From: an uncultured bacterium
Lineage (GTDB): Bacteria > Cyanobacteriota > Vampirovibrionia > Gastranaerophilales > Gastranaerophilaceae
Length of the DNA stretch: 64,000 nt
Reading direction: 5' to 3'
NCBI GenBank assembly: GCA_902794035.1
Contig: CADBFN010000011.1
Coordinates: 1-64,000 of the forward strand
Shown piece by piece: positions 34,727 through 45,419 of the stretch (its first letter is position 1; each line of letters begins with the position of its first letter). A program made the position numbers and the translations under genes. The notes under the pieces were generated by a model, which saw nothing but the letters and a program-made list of their open reading frames with translations, was not told the DNA's origin and searched no databases.

Positions 34727-37700
34727 GTGAAAGTAAATTTAAATTTAAATCAATCAGAAAACAATAGCCGCATCAGTTTTACAGGTTACAAATGGGTAAA
34801 AGACGAACATGGTTTCAAAAATTTTGAAACGAGTTATGTTTATGATGAAACAAAACAAGATTGCTTTTTGGAAGTATTTACCCTTGATCATGATGAATTT
34901 AATAATTATTTTATAAAATCTGCCGCTAAAACCCGCAACGGCGGTTACCGGATAAAAATGAACCCGGGGGCAAATAAAATCAACCTTACAAAAACATTTG
35001 GTATTCTACCCGATGACGCATTTGCTTATCACTATATTGTAAGAGATCACGATGGCGGAGAAGAAGTTACAGAAATAGATGCAGGCGACAGCATTAAAGA
35101 AAACGGAGTATCATACAATATTGTAACTCAAAATGGTTCTTCTGTATCAAAAGGCGGTTCAATGAAACTTGTAAATATCGACACTCAAAATGTCGGTATC
35201 GTATATGACGAACATGGAAAATGGAAATTAAACAAAGAACTTGAACAACGCGGTCTTGACGCAGTAAAAACACTTACAAATGTTTATGGCGGTACCGCAG
35301 CAGGATTAGAAAAAGATATTGAAGAAGGCAAATTTGACGGATATTCAAGAATCATATCATTACCGGTATTTACGAGAGAAAATTTTACATCTCACAAATA
35401 CTGGATTGAAAACATTTTTCAGCCTTGCAATGACTTGATGAACATAAATAATTACAACTCATTACAACAAAAAATGTTTGCACACGATTTGAATTTTGTT
35501 TCAGACGGAGCTTTTGTTAATGAAGGCTTAATGGGAACACATTTTTCCAACGTATTGAAATACGGAGAAGATTCCCCATATTTCAGATGGTTCAGAGCAA
35601 GCAATCTGAAAGATGCTCCTTTGTCTTTAGGGGTATTTCCTAAACGTACCGAAAATGTATCCTGGAAACTTGTAAACTCTCCGATAATTTACGTTCAGGA
35701 CACATCAGGACAAGTAGAAGAAATCATCAACCCTAAATTTGATAAAAACAGACCTACATATATTCAGTTCTTTGACAAAAGATTAGTAACGGAAGAAGAA
35801 AGAAAAGACCCTGAATTAATTATAAAAACATATTCAAAATTAAATACCAAAGATGTGTATGATTTACATACTCATGACGATTCAGTTTTCCCATACTATT
35901 TTGAAGTTAACCCAAAAACAATTGCAGGCAATGTAAAACGCTTCAATCAGCATAATTCATATTTATCTAAAGACGAAAAACTTAAATTTGACGGATATGA
36001 AGCCGCAAGAATAATGTCAAAAAATGAAAATTTTGTCGTTGATGGAAAATTTGAAAGCGGTTTTGAAACATGGGATGCCAACCCAGATATTGCAAAATTA
36101 AATTTTGTACTATCAAATAATGATTTAAAATCATTAAAGAATTTACCAAACAAGGAAGCATTGCGTGAAGAAGCGAAAATACGACAGGCAAACTGTCAGG
36201 TTCAGGACTATACTGTAGAAGGCGGTAAATACTGGACAAGAAAAACAAATGATATATTAAGATTAAATATTGCCCAGAAATTGAATGCAGCAGATGCACA
36301 AAATCCTGCGTCAGAATACAAAAAAATCACAGGGTTAGCTGATGGCAAAAACTTCCCTAAATCTGTTAAAGCTCAGATTTTTGAAGATGATGTAAAAAAT
36401 GTACTAAGCGGTTTATACAAAGTAACAAGAAAATTATCAAATGAAGATAAAAACGGACAAATTCTTGAGCAACTGATGAATATGCCGCTTGAATCAATCG
36501 AATACGGCACAAATCTTGTTGGTGTTTTGGGCTCACCATTGATAACAAAAAGAGCAAACACCGAAGAAGAAATAGGTGTTCCAAGATACGATATTTATAA
36601 ACAAGGCAACCCTAACCTGCCAAAAGAATATGCAAAATCTTATAACGAAATGGATAACATTTACAAAAACGAAATGTCAGATTTCGCCATAAAAGTTTTA
36701 GACAATGTAAATGATAAATTATCAAAAGACAACAAATTATTTGAAGGCGATAAAGTTACAGAATTTGGTCAATACGTACTACCGATTATCGTTCCTCAAA
36801 TAGGGAAATATGCTATTGTAAAAGCTCTTTCACCTCAAATTAGCACCCAATACAATAAGAAAACAGGTGAATTGAGCTACGATTACAATGCAATGCTAAA
36901 CACTCATATTGAATCGTTAGATCTGCCTAAAGCGGGCTCCCCACAGGATGAAGCAATGCTCGTTTTAGAAAAGATGAAAAAAGGGATTATAAATATTTCT
37001 TCGAAAGATGAAGATTTAATTACAAAAAGCATATTGGCAACAATTAAAAACACAAACGCAAACAGCTTTAAACTTGCAGATTTGATAATCGACAAAACTC
37101 AGGCAGGATTGGACTGGAGAATTGACGCAACAAAAGATATTGCAGACATTGATGCCCTGAGAACTCACAAACAACCTTTTGAAGATATTTGGAATGATGT
37201 TAATAATTTCTGGAAAAAATTTGCACAAGGCATATATTCTGAAAATCCTAATTCATATATAGTTGCAGAAATTACAGACGAAGACAGTTTGTTTGATGAT
37301 GCCTACGGGAAAAAATCACCGACATTTCCTTCAAAAACTGATATATTGCCAAAATTTTTACGCAATACGGGAATAACTGCAAATGCGCAATATTCAAAAT
37401 TTTTCTATGACATAGTTAAATTATATTCACGCTCTTTTGAGGATGCAAAAACGATGGATGGAGTGCCAGATGAAAATACATTTGAACTGGCAAACCATCT
37501 AAAATCTACCTTAATGTCTGAAAGCGGTTCACTATTAAAAGCATTCTCTTTACCAGCAATTAATTTTGCATATACATTTATAGGCAACCACGATAAACCG
37601 AGAGCATTACATTGTGCGGCATTAGATATGGACATGTTCTACAGTGATTTAACATTTGTTGAAGATAAAAAGCACAGAATGGATGCTTACAGACTAATCA

Positions 37701-38875
37701 AAGACAAATCATTAGATCACGTTACAGATGAAGAAGTACTACATTACAATTTTGATAATATTTCTCCAAAAGCAGTTGCAATGGGCATGACTCTAAGAAA
37801 AGGACTTATTGACACTTTAAAAGAACACCAAAATCATATGAATGCTGAAGAATTTGACAGGAATTTTAAAGCAATAAGCAAATCTGTTGCAGATTTAAGT
37901 TCCGGCAAATTCGGGAATATCAGATTTGACGGAGATTCCTTCGGAGTTAAACCTATAGACTTCAACATTAAAAAAGTTTTAGAACAAGCAAGAAATCAAT
38001 ATGGATTCAAACTTTCCGATAAAACAATAGAAAAGAATTTTGAAAATGAAGCATTTGAAGCCATTATGAAGCCGGCAATGACAAAAGTTCTTGCAATGAT
38101 GCAAATTCTTACTGCTCTTCCGGGAATGCCAACACTATATGACGGAGACGATTTGGGTGCAACAGGATATGATACCGAAAAGAAAAACGTATATCTGCAA
38201 GGCAGACAAAGAGTTCATAATGAATGGGCAACAGAAGGCAATCCAAGATATAAAGAATTTATCAAAAAATATAAAGATAAAATGGATAAAATAATGGCAA
38301 TCAGAAAAAATCCTAATTGCGCAGCATTAAATAACGGAGCACCTCAGGTACTTCCGATGCAGTATGGCTACAATCCGTTTGGCGGAGACGAAAACAGATA
38401 TAATGTCCCGGCAGTATTACAACAAAGCACTGACGGCCGTATGACAATTTCATTATTCAATCTGCACAGAAACGTAAACAGCAAAAGACCTCATTACGAT
38501 AATGAACAGCCGCTTGATACAAAATGTATAAAACTTCCTCAAATTGAATTAAATCAACAAGACGGAGTAAAAATGAACGGTACAATGGGCATTGGGATTA
38601 AAGGTTTGAGAAATGAAATAGAATTTTACAACGCAAATGATCCTGATGATAAATACTATGTGAATGTTGAGGGCGATCATTATTTTATAAGACGCGGAAA
38701 AGACAACGGTCAGATCACCCTGAACGAACCGACCTTAGTTTTGTACAGTAATCCGCAAAAAGCTCCGCTTTCTTTCACAGGACAATATCATATTAAGAAA
38801 AGTGTTCATGATGTTACAAGAGCTTATAGCGCAAAAGATAATACCTGCGGGAAACAAATCTGTTTGTGTAAATAA
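34727..38875 (+). CDS. Giant GH13-like (alpha-amylase superfamily) protein with terminal F-T-G peptides
   Basis: This 1382-residue protein shows the alpha-amylase superfamily landmarks in order. A beta-rich N-terminal domain (about 30-165) precedes HDLNFVSDGAFVNEG (253-267, near region I). WRIDATKDI follows with the nucleophile at D800, then VAEITD with the acid at E848, then GNHDKPR with D956, then LPGMPTLYDGDDLG near 1131-1144. The catalytic barrel is interrupted by an insertion of roughly 500 residues between regions I and II. ISFTG occurs at 16-20 and LSFTG at 1348-1352. No signal peptide is seen. It probably acts on alpha-glucans; the exact reaction is unknown. The GTG start is supported by AAGGAG eight bases upstream. 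Confidence 0.8.
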   Translation: MKVNLNLNQSENNSRISFTGYKWVKDEHGFKNFETSYVYDETKQDCFLEVFTLDHDEFNNYFIKSAAKTRNGGYRIKMNPGANKINLTKTFGILPDDAFAYHYIVRDHDGGEEVTEIDAGDSIKENGVSYNIVTQNGSSVSKGGSMKLVNIDTQNVGIVYDEHGKWKLNKELEQRGLDAVKTLTNVYGGTAAGLEKDIEEGKFDGYSRIISLPVFTRENFTSHKYWIENIFQPCNDLMNINNYNSLQQKMFAHDLNFVSDGAFVNEGLMGTHFSNVLKYGEDSPYFRWFRASNLKDAPLSLGVFPKRTENVSWKLVNSPIIYVQDTSGQVEEIINPKFDKNRPTYIQFFDKRLVTEEERKDPELIIKTYSKLNTKDVYDLHTHDDSVFPYYFEVNPKTIAGNVKRFNQHNSYLSKDEKLKFDGYEAARIMSKNENFVVDGKFESGFETWDANPDIAKLNFVLSNNDLKSLKNLPNKEALREEAKIRQANCQVQDYTVEGGKYWTRKTNDILRLNIAQKLNAADAQNPASEYKKITGLADGKNFPKSVKAQIFEDDVKNVLSGLYKVTRKLSNEDKNGQILEQLMNMPLESIEYGTNLVGVLGSPLITKRANTEEEIGVPRYDIYKQGNPNLPKEYAKSYNEMDNIYKNEMSDFAIKVLDNVNDKLSKDNKLFEGDKVTEFGQYVLPIIVPQIGKYAIVKALSPQISTQYNKKTGELSYDYNAMLNTHIESLDLPKAGSPQDEAMLVLEKMKKGIINISSKDEDLITKSILATIKNTNANSFKLADLIIDKTQAGLDWRIDATKDIADIDALRTHKQPFEDIWNDVNNFWKKFAQGIYSENPNSYIVAEITDEDSLFDDAYGKKSPTFPSKTDILPKFLRNTGITANAQYSKFFYDIVKLYSRSFEDAKTMDGVPDENTFELANHLKSTLMSESGSLLKAFSLPAINFAYTFIGNHDKPRALHCAALDMDMFYSDLTFVEDKKHRMDAYRLIKDKSLDHVTDEEVLHYNFDNISPKAVAMGMTLRKGLIDTLKEHQNHMNAEEFDRNFKAISKSVADLSSGKFGNIRFDGDSFGVKPIDFNIKKVLEQARNQYGFKLSDKTIEKNFENEAFEAIMKPAMTKVLAMMQILTALPGMPTLYDGDDLGATGYDTEKKNVYLQGRQRVHNEWATEGNPRYKEFIKKYKDKMDKIMAIRKNPNCAALNNGAPQVLPMQYGYNPFGGDENRYNVPAVLQQSTDGRMTISLFNLHRNVNSKRPHYDNEQPLDTKCIKLPQIELNQQDGVKMNGTMGIGIKGLRNEIEFYNANDPDDKYYVNVEGDHYFIRRGKDNGQITLNEPTLVLYSNPQKAPLSFTGQYHIKKSVHDVTRAYSAKDNTCGKQICLCK

Positions 38876-38896
38876 TTTTTTATTTCATAAAAACAA

Positions 38897-38905
38897 TGAT
38901 ATAAT
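38897..38905 (+). promoter_or_regulatory. Extended -10 promoter of metF, leaderless
   Basis: TGATATAAT contains an extended -10 element (TGnTATAAT), and its last base lies six bases before the metF ATG. No ribosome site is present. Confidence 0.6.
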
Positions 38906-38911
38906 TGATTT

Positions 38912-39772
38912 ATGGATCTTTCAGAAATATATCAAAGCAAACCACAGGACGTCTTAGGTAATTTTTCGCCAAAAATTTCGTTTGAAATATTTCCGCCCAA
39001 AAACGGAGATATTTCTGATTTATTTGAGCGATTAAGAATTTTAAAAAAATATAATCCTGTATTAATATCGCTTACATATGGAGCAAGCGGAGGTTTTAAC
39101 AGATTTTCCTATGACGATTTGAAAAGCATAAGAGATTTGGAATTTAATTTAATGCCTCATTTTACCTGTGTTTCAATGATTAAAGATGAAATTGAAAAGC
39201 ATATTACAACTGTCGAAAATCTGGGAATTGAAAACATTCTTGCATTAAGAGGAGATATTCCTGATTATATAGAAACAAACGAGCTCGATTTCTCTCACGC
39301 AAATGAGCTTGTGGAATTTATACAGGCAAAAACGACATTATCAATAGGAGTTGCAGGTTATCCTGAAGGGCATATAGAAAGTCAAACTCTTAAAGATGAT
39401 ATCAAATATTTAAAAAAGAAGATTGATGCAGGCGCAAGTGCAATATTTACCCAGTTGTTTTTTGATAACAATAAATTATATAAATACATAGAAAATGTTG
39501 AAAAAACAGGTGTAAAAGCCCCAATAATTGCAGGGATTATGCCAATCCGGAGTTTAAAACAAATTCAAAAAATGACATCAATGGCAAAAGTAACAATCCC
39601 TCAAAAATTAGCTGAAAAATTAGAAAAATACCCAAATGATACATTAAAAATCGGAACAGAATTTGCGATTAATCAATGCCAAAATCTTATAGAAAATAAT
39701 GTTAATTCATTACATTTTTTCACATTAAACCACAGCGATCAGGTTAGTGAAATTTTAGATAATATTTTATAA
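38912..39772 (+). CDS. metF: Methylenetetrahydrofolate reductase
   Basis: MetF reduces 5,10-methylene-THF to 5-methyl-THF for methionine synthesis. The 286 residues have the family pattern SFEIFPPK near the N-terminus, LTYGASGG, then NILALRGD and FTQLFFDN with GIMPI in the second half, all part of the FAD-containing barrel. Length is typical of the bacterial enzyme. The gene appears to start without a leader. Confidence 0.94.
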   Translation: MDLSEIYQSKPQDVLGNFSPKISFEIFPPKNGDISDLFERLRILKKYNPVLISLTYGASGGFNRFSYDDLKSIRDLEFNLMPHFTCVSMIKDEIEKHITTVENLGIENILALRGDIPDYIETNELDFSHANELVEFIQAKTTLSIGVAGYPEGHIESQTLKDDIKYLKKKIDAGASAIFTQLFFDNNKLYKYIENVEKTGVKAPIIAGIMPIRSLKQIQKMTSMAKVTIPQKLAEKLEKYPNDTLKIGTEFAINQCQNLIENNVNSLHFFTLNHSDQVSEILDNIL

Positions 39773-39790
39773 ACAAAAAAGGAGAAAAAT

Positions 39791-40444
39791 ATGGAAGAAT
39801 TAAATAAATACATTGAACATACGTTATTAAAACAAGATGCAGTCAAAAACGATTTAATAAAACTTTTTGAGGAAGCAAAAGAAAACAATTTTCTTGGCGT
39901 ATGTATCAATCCCTGTTATGTAAGCTTAGCAAAAGAATATTTAAAAAATACGGATATAAAAATAGTTACGGTCATAGGCTTTCCGCTCGGAGCGAATACG
40001 ACAGAAGTAAAAGTTTTTGAAACTCAAAAAGCGATTTGTGATGGCGCAGATGAGATTGATATGGTTATAAACGGAACAAAACTAAAAGATGATGATAAAG
40101 ATTATATTGTTAAAGAAATTCAGGCAATAAAAAAAGCCTGCAACGGACATAATTTAAAAGTAATTATTGAAACAGACTTGCTAAATAAAGATGAAATAAT
40201 AAGAGCCTGCCAGTATTCAATTCTTGGCGGAGCAGATTTTGTCAAAACTTCGACAGGGTTTGTCAAAGGCGGAGTCGGAGCGAAGGAAGAAGATGTTGAG
40301 CTTATGTATAATACCGTTAAAGATGCAGGTTTAAAAGTCAAAGCTTCAGGCGGGATAAGAGATAAAGAAACGGCATTGAAAATGATTCAGGCAGGAGCAG
40401 TAAGACTTGGCACAAGTTCCGGGGTAAAAATTGTCAATAGCTAA
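39791..40444 (+). CDS. deoC: Deoxyribose-phosphate aldolase
   Basis: DeoC cleaves 2-deoxyribose-5-phosphate to glyceraldehyde-3-phosphate and acetaldehyde. The 217 residues include the Schiff-base lysine K152 in DFVKTSTGF, the catalytic D90 in DEIDMVIN and K184 in VKASGGIR. The ATG has AAGGAG at good spacing. It follows metF by 18 bases, so the two may be co-transcribed. It converges on tyrA with a three-base gap. Confidence 0.96.
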   Translation: MEELNKYIEHTLLKQDAVKNDLIKLFEEAKENNFLGVCINPCYVSLAKEYLKNTDIKIVTVIGFPLGANTTEVKVFETQKAICDGADEIDMVINGTKLKDDDKDYIVKEIQAIKKACNGHNLKVIIETDLLNKDEIIRACQYSILGGADFVKTSTGFVKGGVGAKEEDVELMYNTVKDAGLKVKASGGIRDKETALKMIQAGAVRLGTSSGVKIVNS

Positions 40445-40447
40445 AAT

Positions 40448-41203
40448 TTACTGAAACATAGTATTACGCTTTGATTTTATTTGTTCAATTTGAGAGATAT
40501 AATTGTCTTTTGTAAGTTCTCCAATCGATTTGTACAATTCCAGTAAAGATTTTTCAATATTATCAGCATTCATATTAATCATATCATTTGCCATTTCGGT
40601 ATTTGAAAGAGCAAGCCTTGTCATATCACGAAATCCTGAGGAAGCAATTTTAAGTGCGAGTTCATTATCCTGAGCCGTTTTAAATATTGCCTGAGAAATA
40701 AGCATAGGCATATGAGAGATCAATGCAACTGCTCTGTCATGTTCTTCTGCAGTCGCATAAACAGGTACAGCGCCCATTTTTTTTATGACTTCAACAAATA
40801 CTTTAGGGACATCGGAACATGCAGAAGTAATCACCCATTTTGCACCTTTAAACAAACCCTCAAAGGAATTTTCAAAACCTTTATGTTCTGTTCCTGCCAT
40901 AGGATGAGAAGGTATAAAATTATAAGAATATTTTTTCATACTGACAAATCTTTTCAGAGAACAAACATCCGTAACGATAGTATCTTTTTGTAAAAAATTT
41001 TCCAATTTATCCAAAATAGCAAGAGTTTTGTTCATTGCACTACAGACAAAAACAATGTCGCAATTTTTTAAAACCTCATAACCTGAATAAATGTTTTCAC
41101 CCTTTTGAGATTGGGAAACCCCAACCACGTCATAATTTAAACTAATTAAATCTTTAAAAATTGAACCGCCAATTAAACCTAAACCAACAACACCTATTTT
41201 CAT
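40448..41203 (-). CDS. tyrA: Prephenate/arogenate dehydrogenase
   Basis: The enzyme makes the tyrosine precursor by NAD(P)-dependent oxidative decarboxylation. From the ATG at 41203 (AAGG nine bases upstream) the 251 residues start with the Rossmann motif GVVGLGLIGGS. Further family features are VTDVCSLK, FIPSHPMAGTEHKG with the active-site His, and a helical C-terminal domain. No ACT domain is present, so tyrosine feedback, if any, must differ from long forms. An earlier in-frame start at 41251 lacks support. Confidence 0.93.
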   Translation of the reverse strand: MKIGVVGLGLIGGSIFKDLISLNYDVVGVSQSQKGENIYSGYEVLKNCDIVFVCSAMNKTLAILDKLENFLQKDTIVTDVCSLKRFVSMKKYSYNFIPSHPMAGTEHKGFENSFEGLFKGAKWVITSACSDVPKVFVEVIKKMGAVPVYATAEEHDRAVALISHMPMLISQAIFKTAQDNELALKIASSGFRDMTRLALSNTEMANDMINMNADNIEKSLLELYKSIGELTKDNYISQIEQIKSKRNTMFQ

Positions 41204-41306
41204 ATTTTTATACCTTACAAATATTCTTTCAATAACTTTATTATAATACATATTTTCAAAATTACAGTCAAACGAATTGATATTTTTTACTATATATTGA
41301 AAATTC

Positions 41307-41335
41307 TTGACAATAAAAATTTGTCATTTTATCAT
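41307..41335 (+). promoter_or_regulatory. Promoter of the DUF2023-like gene, with an embedded inverted repeat
   Basis: TTGACA (41307-41312) and TATCAT (41330-41335) are 17 bases apart. TGACAA overlapping the -35 box pairs with TTGTCA in the spacer, an inverted repeat that could be an operator. Confidence 0.6.
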
Positions 41336-41367
41336 AAATTATCAGATTTACACTTAGGGAGATAACT

Positions 41368-41838
41368 ATGAGAATTTCAGCAATTGCACAGTACAATTAT
41401 TTTACTGCATCGAACAATATTAAAAACAAACAGACTTTTTTCGGTTCAAAAGCTGAAGGACTTACTGCTGAACAAATAGAAGAATTTAATGATCTGAGAG
41501 TTTTTAATCACCATATCTATGAATATAAAAAAGGAATAAGAAGCCTGATTTTGACAACAGAAAAAGCAAAACACCGACAAGCAATTGAAGAAAAACTACA
41601 AAAAAATGAAATTCCTTATTTGATACATGAACATAAAAACAAAGAACTGATTAATGTATTTTTTGGAGATGAACCCTGCATTAATGTAATCCGCACATTC
41701 AACCCTCGCCTGAACAAATTAAATGCAGAACAGGATTTTATCTTGGGCGTTTTGCTTGGATATGACAAAGTAGCTCAATGCAACAGATATATGAATATAA
41801 AATCCGGACGAATAAAACTCGGACCAACAGAAGAATAA
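41368..41838 (+). CDS. DUF2023-like protein with an N-terminal F-F-G peptide
   Basis: Residues from about 43 to the end match my memory of the small DUF2023 family: VFNHHIYEYKKGIRSLILTT, then NVFFGDEPCINVIR, then FILGVLLGYDKVAQCNRYM. The function of the family is unknown. The first 40 residues are an extra tail with TFFGSK at 23-28, resembling the F-T-G peptide in other proteins of this window. The 156-residue reading frame starts at an ATG with AGGGAG upstream and has its own promoter. Confidence 0.75.
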   Translation: MRISAIAQYNYFTASNNIKNKQTFFGSKAEGLTAEQIEEFNDLRVFNHHIYEYKKGIRSLILTTEKAKHRQAIEEKLQKNEIPYLIHEHKNKELINVFFGDEPCINVIRTFNPRLNKLNAEQDFILGVLLGYDKVAQCNRYMNIKSGRIKLGPTEE

Positions 41839-41903
41839 AAATTAAACTTAAAACAAATTAATATATTATTTTTTTGCGGTTTTGTTCTTGATAATCTTTA
41901 AAT

Positions 41904-44900
41904 ATGGCTGATGAAATGCAATATGTACCACTCCATCTTCACACAGAATATTCACTATTGGATGGAGCTATAAGAATAGGAGATTTGTGCAAATTCTGCA
42001 AAGAGCACAATATGCCCGGTGTTGCCGTAACCGATCACGGGGTAATGTATGGGGCAATGGATTTGTACATAGAAGCTGACAAAATAAATGCAAAAGAAAA
42101 AGAGAAAATGCAGCAGGATCCTGAGTATCATGCGCAATTATTCAATCCGATTATCGGTCAGGAATTTTATGTTCATGATGGAGATATATCCGAGCGTAAT
42201 GCAGCTCATAACCCTCGTTATCACTTAATTTTGCTGGCAAAAAATAATACGGGATATAAAAATCTTGTAAAATTATCTTCTATTGCGCATATTGACGGAT
42301 TTTACGTTAAGCCAAGAATAAATTTTGAATTATTAGAAAAATATCACGAAGGATTAATCTGCTGTAGCGCCTGCTTAGCAGGTGAAGTTATCCAAAATCT
42401 ATTAAAAACTGATTATGAAGGGGCTAAAGCAGTTGCAAAAAAATATCAGGATTTGTTTGGGCAAGATTACTATATTGAGCTTCAGGATCACGGTCTTGAC
42501 GAGCAAAAAAGAACAAATCCGGAACTTATAAGACTTGCAAAAGAACTTGGCATAAAAATGATAATAACAAACGATTCGCATTATCTGAAAAAAGAGGATG
42601 CAGATTGGCACGACACATTGTTGTGCATGCAGACAAAATCTTCAAAAACAGACCCGAACCGATTTCATTTCCCCAATAATGAATTTTACGTCAAAACCGT
42701 TGATGAACTTCGTGAAGCCTTTCGCTGGTTAGATGGGGAAACTTTTAACGAATGTATTAAAAATACGGTAGATATATGCAAAAAATGTTCTATCACAGTA
42801 GAATGGAAAGCTCCGCTTCCTGATTTCCCTGTTCCTGAAGGATTTACAACAGATACATATCTTGAATCTCTTGTTACTCAGGGTATGAAGCGTAAATATA
42901 GTGCGGACAAAATCACAAAAGAACTGCAGGACAGAGCAAAATACGAGCTGGGTATAATTCAAAAAATGGGATTTAGCGCATATTTTCTCATCACTTGGGA
43001 TTTTATACACTACGCAAAAACCCACGATATACCTGTCGGCCCGGGCAGAGGTTCAGCAGCAGGTTCACTTGTAGCTTATTGTTTAGACATTACAGATTTG
43101 GACCCGATAGAACACCATTTGTTGTTTGAAAGATTCTTAAATCCTGAAAGATTCTCCATGCCTGATATTGATACAGATTTTTGTATTGATAAACGAGGGG
43201 AGGTTATCAACTATGTTGTCGAAAAATATGGCGCAGATAAAGTTTGTCAGATTATAACTTTTAATACCCTTGCAGCAAGAAACGCAATGAAAAGTGTTGC
43301 AAGAGTATTTGATATACCTTATGCAAGAAGTAAGGAATTATCTGATTTAATTTCGGGCGATCCCGGAGCAAAGATTTCAGATGCACTGCAGGAAGGTATG
43401 GTATTAAAACGTCTTTATGACAGTGATGAAGAAGTTAAAAAGCTTGTAGATACTGCATTACATGTTGAAGGTTTGAAAAATGCCACAGGTATGCACGCAG
43501 CAGGTGTCATAATTTCATATAAGCCACTTAATGAAATTGTACCTGTTCAGCACGGTAAAGACGGAGTCGTTGTAACGCAATATCACAGAGAAATCCTTGA
43601 AAAAATGAAACTTTTGAAAATGGATTTCTTGGGATTGCGTAACCTTACAATGATTTCAAAAACGGTTAAACTTATAAAAAAATGCCAAAATATTGATGTC
43701 GATATTAACCATATACCGCTTGATGATAAACCGACTTACGATATGCTTATCCGCGGTGAAACAGTTGGTGTATTCCAGCTTGAATCTCAGGGAATGACTA
43801 ATCTGGTAAAAAAATTACAGCCTGACGTATTTGAAGATTTGGGAGCATTAGTTGCCCTATTCAGACCGGGACCTTTGGGTTCAGGTATGGTTGATGAATT
43901 TGTCGACAGAAAACATGGCAGAAAGGCAATTACTTACCCACACCCAAGATTAGAACCTGTATTAAAAGATACATACGGTACAATGGTTTATCAAGAACAA
44001 ATTATGCAAATCTTCCAGGTTATGGCAGATTATTCTTTAGGTCAGGCAGACCAGGTACGCCGTATGATGGGTCACAAAGACCCTGCAGCAATGGCTGCAC
44101 AGGAAGGCAAACTGATTGAAGGTTCTGCCAAATACGGGATGAAACCTGAAGATGCAAAAGTTTTATTTGAACAAATTCAAAACTTTGCAGCATACTGCTT
44201 TAACCGTGCACACTCATCAGCATACGCTTTTGTCGCATATCAGACTGCATATTTAAAATGTCATTATCCGGTTGAATATTTGTCGGAATTGCTGACAAGT
44301 GTTGGCGGAGATCAGGAAAAAACACAAAGCTATATTGAAGAAGCATTAAAATACGGAATAAAAGTTCTGCCTCCTGATATTAACAAATCCTTCTCAGAAT
44401 ACGCTCCTGACGGGCACAATATCCGTTTTGGACTTGCATCAATCAAACAAGTCGGAGAAGGAGTTGTTGATGAAATCATAAAAGAAAGAGAAGAAAATGG
44501 TGATTATACATCTATATATGATTTCATAAAAAGAGTTGATGTAAAATGTGCCAATAAACGTACATTAGAAGGCTTAATTAAAGCAGGAGCATTTTCTTCC
44601 ATAGAAAAAAGCCGTAAACAACTAATGGAAAATATAGATTATATTGTTTCAACTGCTTCAAAAGAAGCCAAAGAAAAAGAATCAGGGCAGGCAAGCCTTT
44701 TTGATATGCTTGGCGACAGCATATCGGCTGATAATGCAAAATTTAACCTTGGCGGTTCGGATGAAGAATATGATGCAAGACAGATTCAGATATTTGAAAA
44801 GGAATTTTTAGGTTTTTACGTTACAAGCCATCCGCTTTCCACAATAAGAGAAAAATTACCGTTTTTAATGACTCACAAAATATCACAAATTCCTGATATT

Positions 44901-45419
44901 GAAAACGATAAACCTGTAACAATTTGCGGTCTTGTAACTGCAACAAGACAAATTCCACAAAAATCGGATCCTACAAAATTTATAAGATTTGTCACTATAG
45001 AAGATTTAACAGGGAAAATTGATACACTTGCATTCAATTCAAAAATTGCCGAATACGGTGACCTGATGCAAAATGAACAAAGGATAATTGTTTCAGGAAG
45101 AGTCAGCAGAAGAAGCGAAGATGAACCGCCGATAATACTTGTTGATACCGTTAAGCCTGTAGATAATACAAATATCGTTACGGTTGAGCTTAAAGATGAA
45201 TTTAAATACGAAGAAATAATGCTTTTAAAACAAATGTTATGCAAATATAAAGGCTCTGACCCTGTTATGTTCAAAATGTCTGATTTAACAGGAGAATCAA
45301 AGATTTTAACATCTTCTATGTTTTGGGTAAATACAACTAATGAACTTGTAAATACAATAAACAAGGGATTTGGTGACAGAGTTGAAGTAAGCATCAAATC
45401 AATGGATAAAAAATGGTAG
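41904..45419 (+). CDS. dnaE: DNA polymerase III alpha subunit
   Basis: DnaE is the replicative polymerase. The 1171 residues contain an N-terminal PHP domain (PLHLHTEYSLLDGA), the polymerase core with GPGRGSAAGS and the catalytic acidic cluster D421, D423 and D425 in MPDIDTDF, the helix-hairpin-helix region and a C-terminal OB fold (about 985-1060). The gene is contiguous with no intein, unlike the split dnaE of many photosynthetic cyanobacteria. A GATAAT lies eight bases before the ATG and no ribosome site is visible, so it may also be leaderless. Confidence 0.96.
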   Translation: MADEMQYVPLHLHTEYSLLDGAIRIGDLCKFCKEHNMPGVAVTDHGVMYGAMDLYIEADKINAKEKEKMQQDPEYHAQLFNPIIGQEFYVHDGDISERNAAHNPRYHLILLAKNNTGYKNLVKLSSIAHIDGFYVKPRINFELLEKYHEGLICCSACLAGEVIQNLLKTDYEGAKAVAKKYQDLFGQDYYIELQDHGLDEQKRTNPELIRLAKELGIKMIITNDSHYLKKEDADWHDTLLCMQTKSSKTDPNRFHFPNNEFYVKTVDELREAFRWLDGETFNECIKNTVDICKKCSITVEWKAPLPDFPVPEGFTTDTYLESLVTQGMKRKYSADKITKELQDRAKYELGIIQKMGFSAYFLITWDFIHYAKTHDIPVGPGRGSAAGSLVAYCLDITDLDPIEHHLLFERFLNPERFSMPDIDTDFCIDKRGEVINYVVEKYGADKVCQIITFNTLAARNAMKSVARVFDIPYARSKELSDLISGDPGAKISDALQEGMVLKRLYDSDEEVKKLVDTALHVEGLKNATGMHAAGVIISYKPLNEIVPVQHGKDGVVVTQYHREILEKMKLLKMDFLGLRNLTMISKTVKLIKKCQNIDVDINHIPLDDKPTYDMLIRGETVGVFQLESQGMTNLVKKLQPDVFEDLGALVALFRPGPLGSGMVDEFVDRKHGRKAITYPHPRLEPVLKDTYGTMVYQEQIMQIFQVMADYSLGQADQVRRMMGHKDPAAMAAQEGKLIEGSAKYGMKPEDAKVLFEQIQNFAAYCFNRAHSSAYAFVAYQTAYLKCHYPVEYLSELLTSVGGDQEKTQSYIEEALKYGIKVLPPDINKSFSEYAPDGHNIRFGLASIKQVGEGVVDEIIKEREENGDYTSIYDFIKRVDVKCANKRTLEGLIKAGAFSSIEKSRKQLMENIDYIVSTASKEAKEKESGQASLFDMLGDSISADNAKFNLGGSDEEYDARQIQIFEKEFLGFYVTSHPLSTIREKLPFLMTHKISQIPDIENDKPVTICGLVTATRQIPQKSDPTKFIRFVTIEDLTGKIDTLAFNSKIAEYGDLMQNEQRIIVSGRVSRRSEDEPPIILVDTVKPVDNTNIVTVELKDEFKYEEIMLLKQMLCKYKGSDPVMFKMSDLTGESKILTSSMFWVNTTNELVNTINKGFGDRVEVSIKSMDKKW

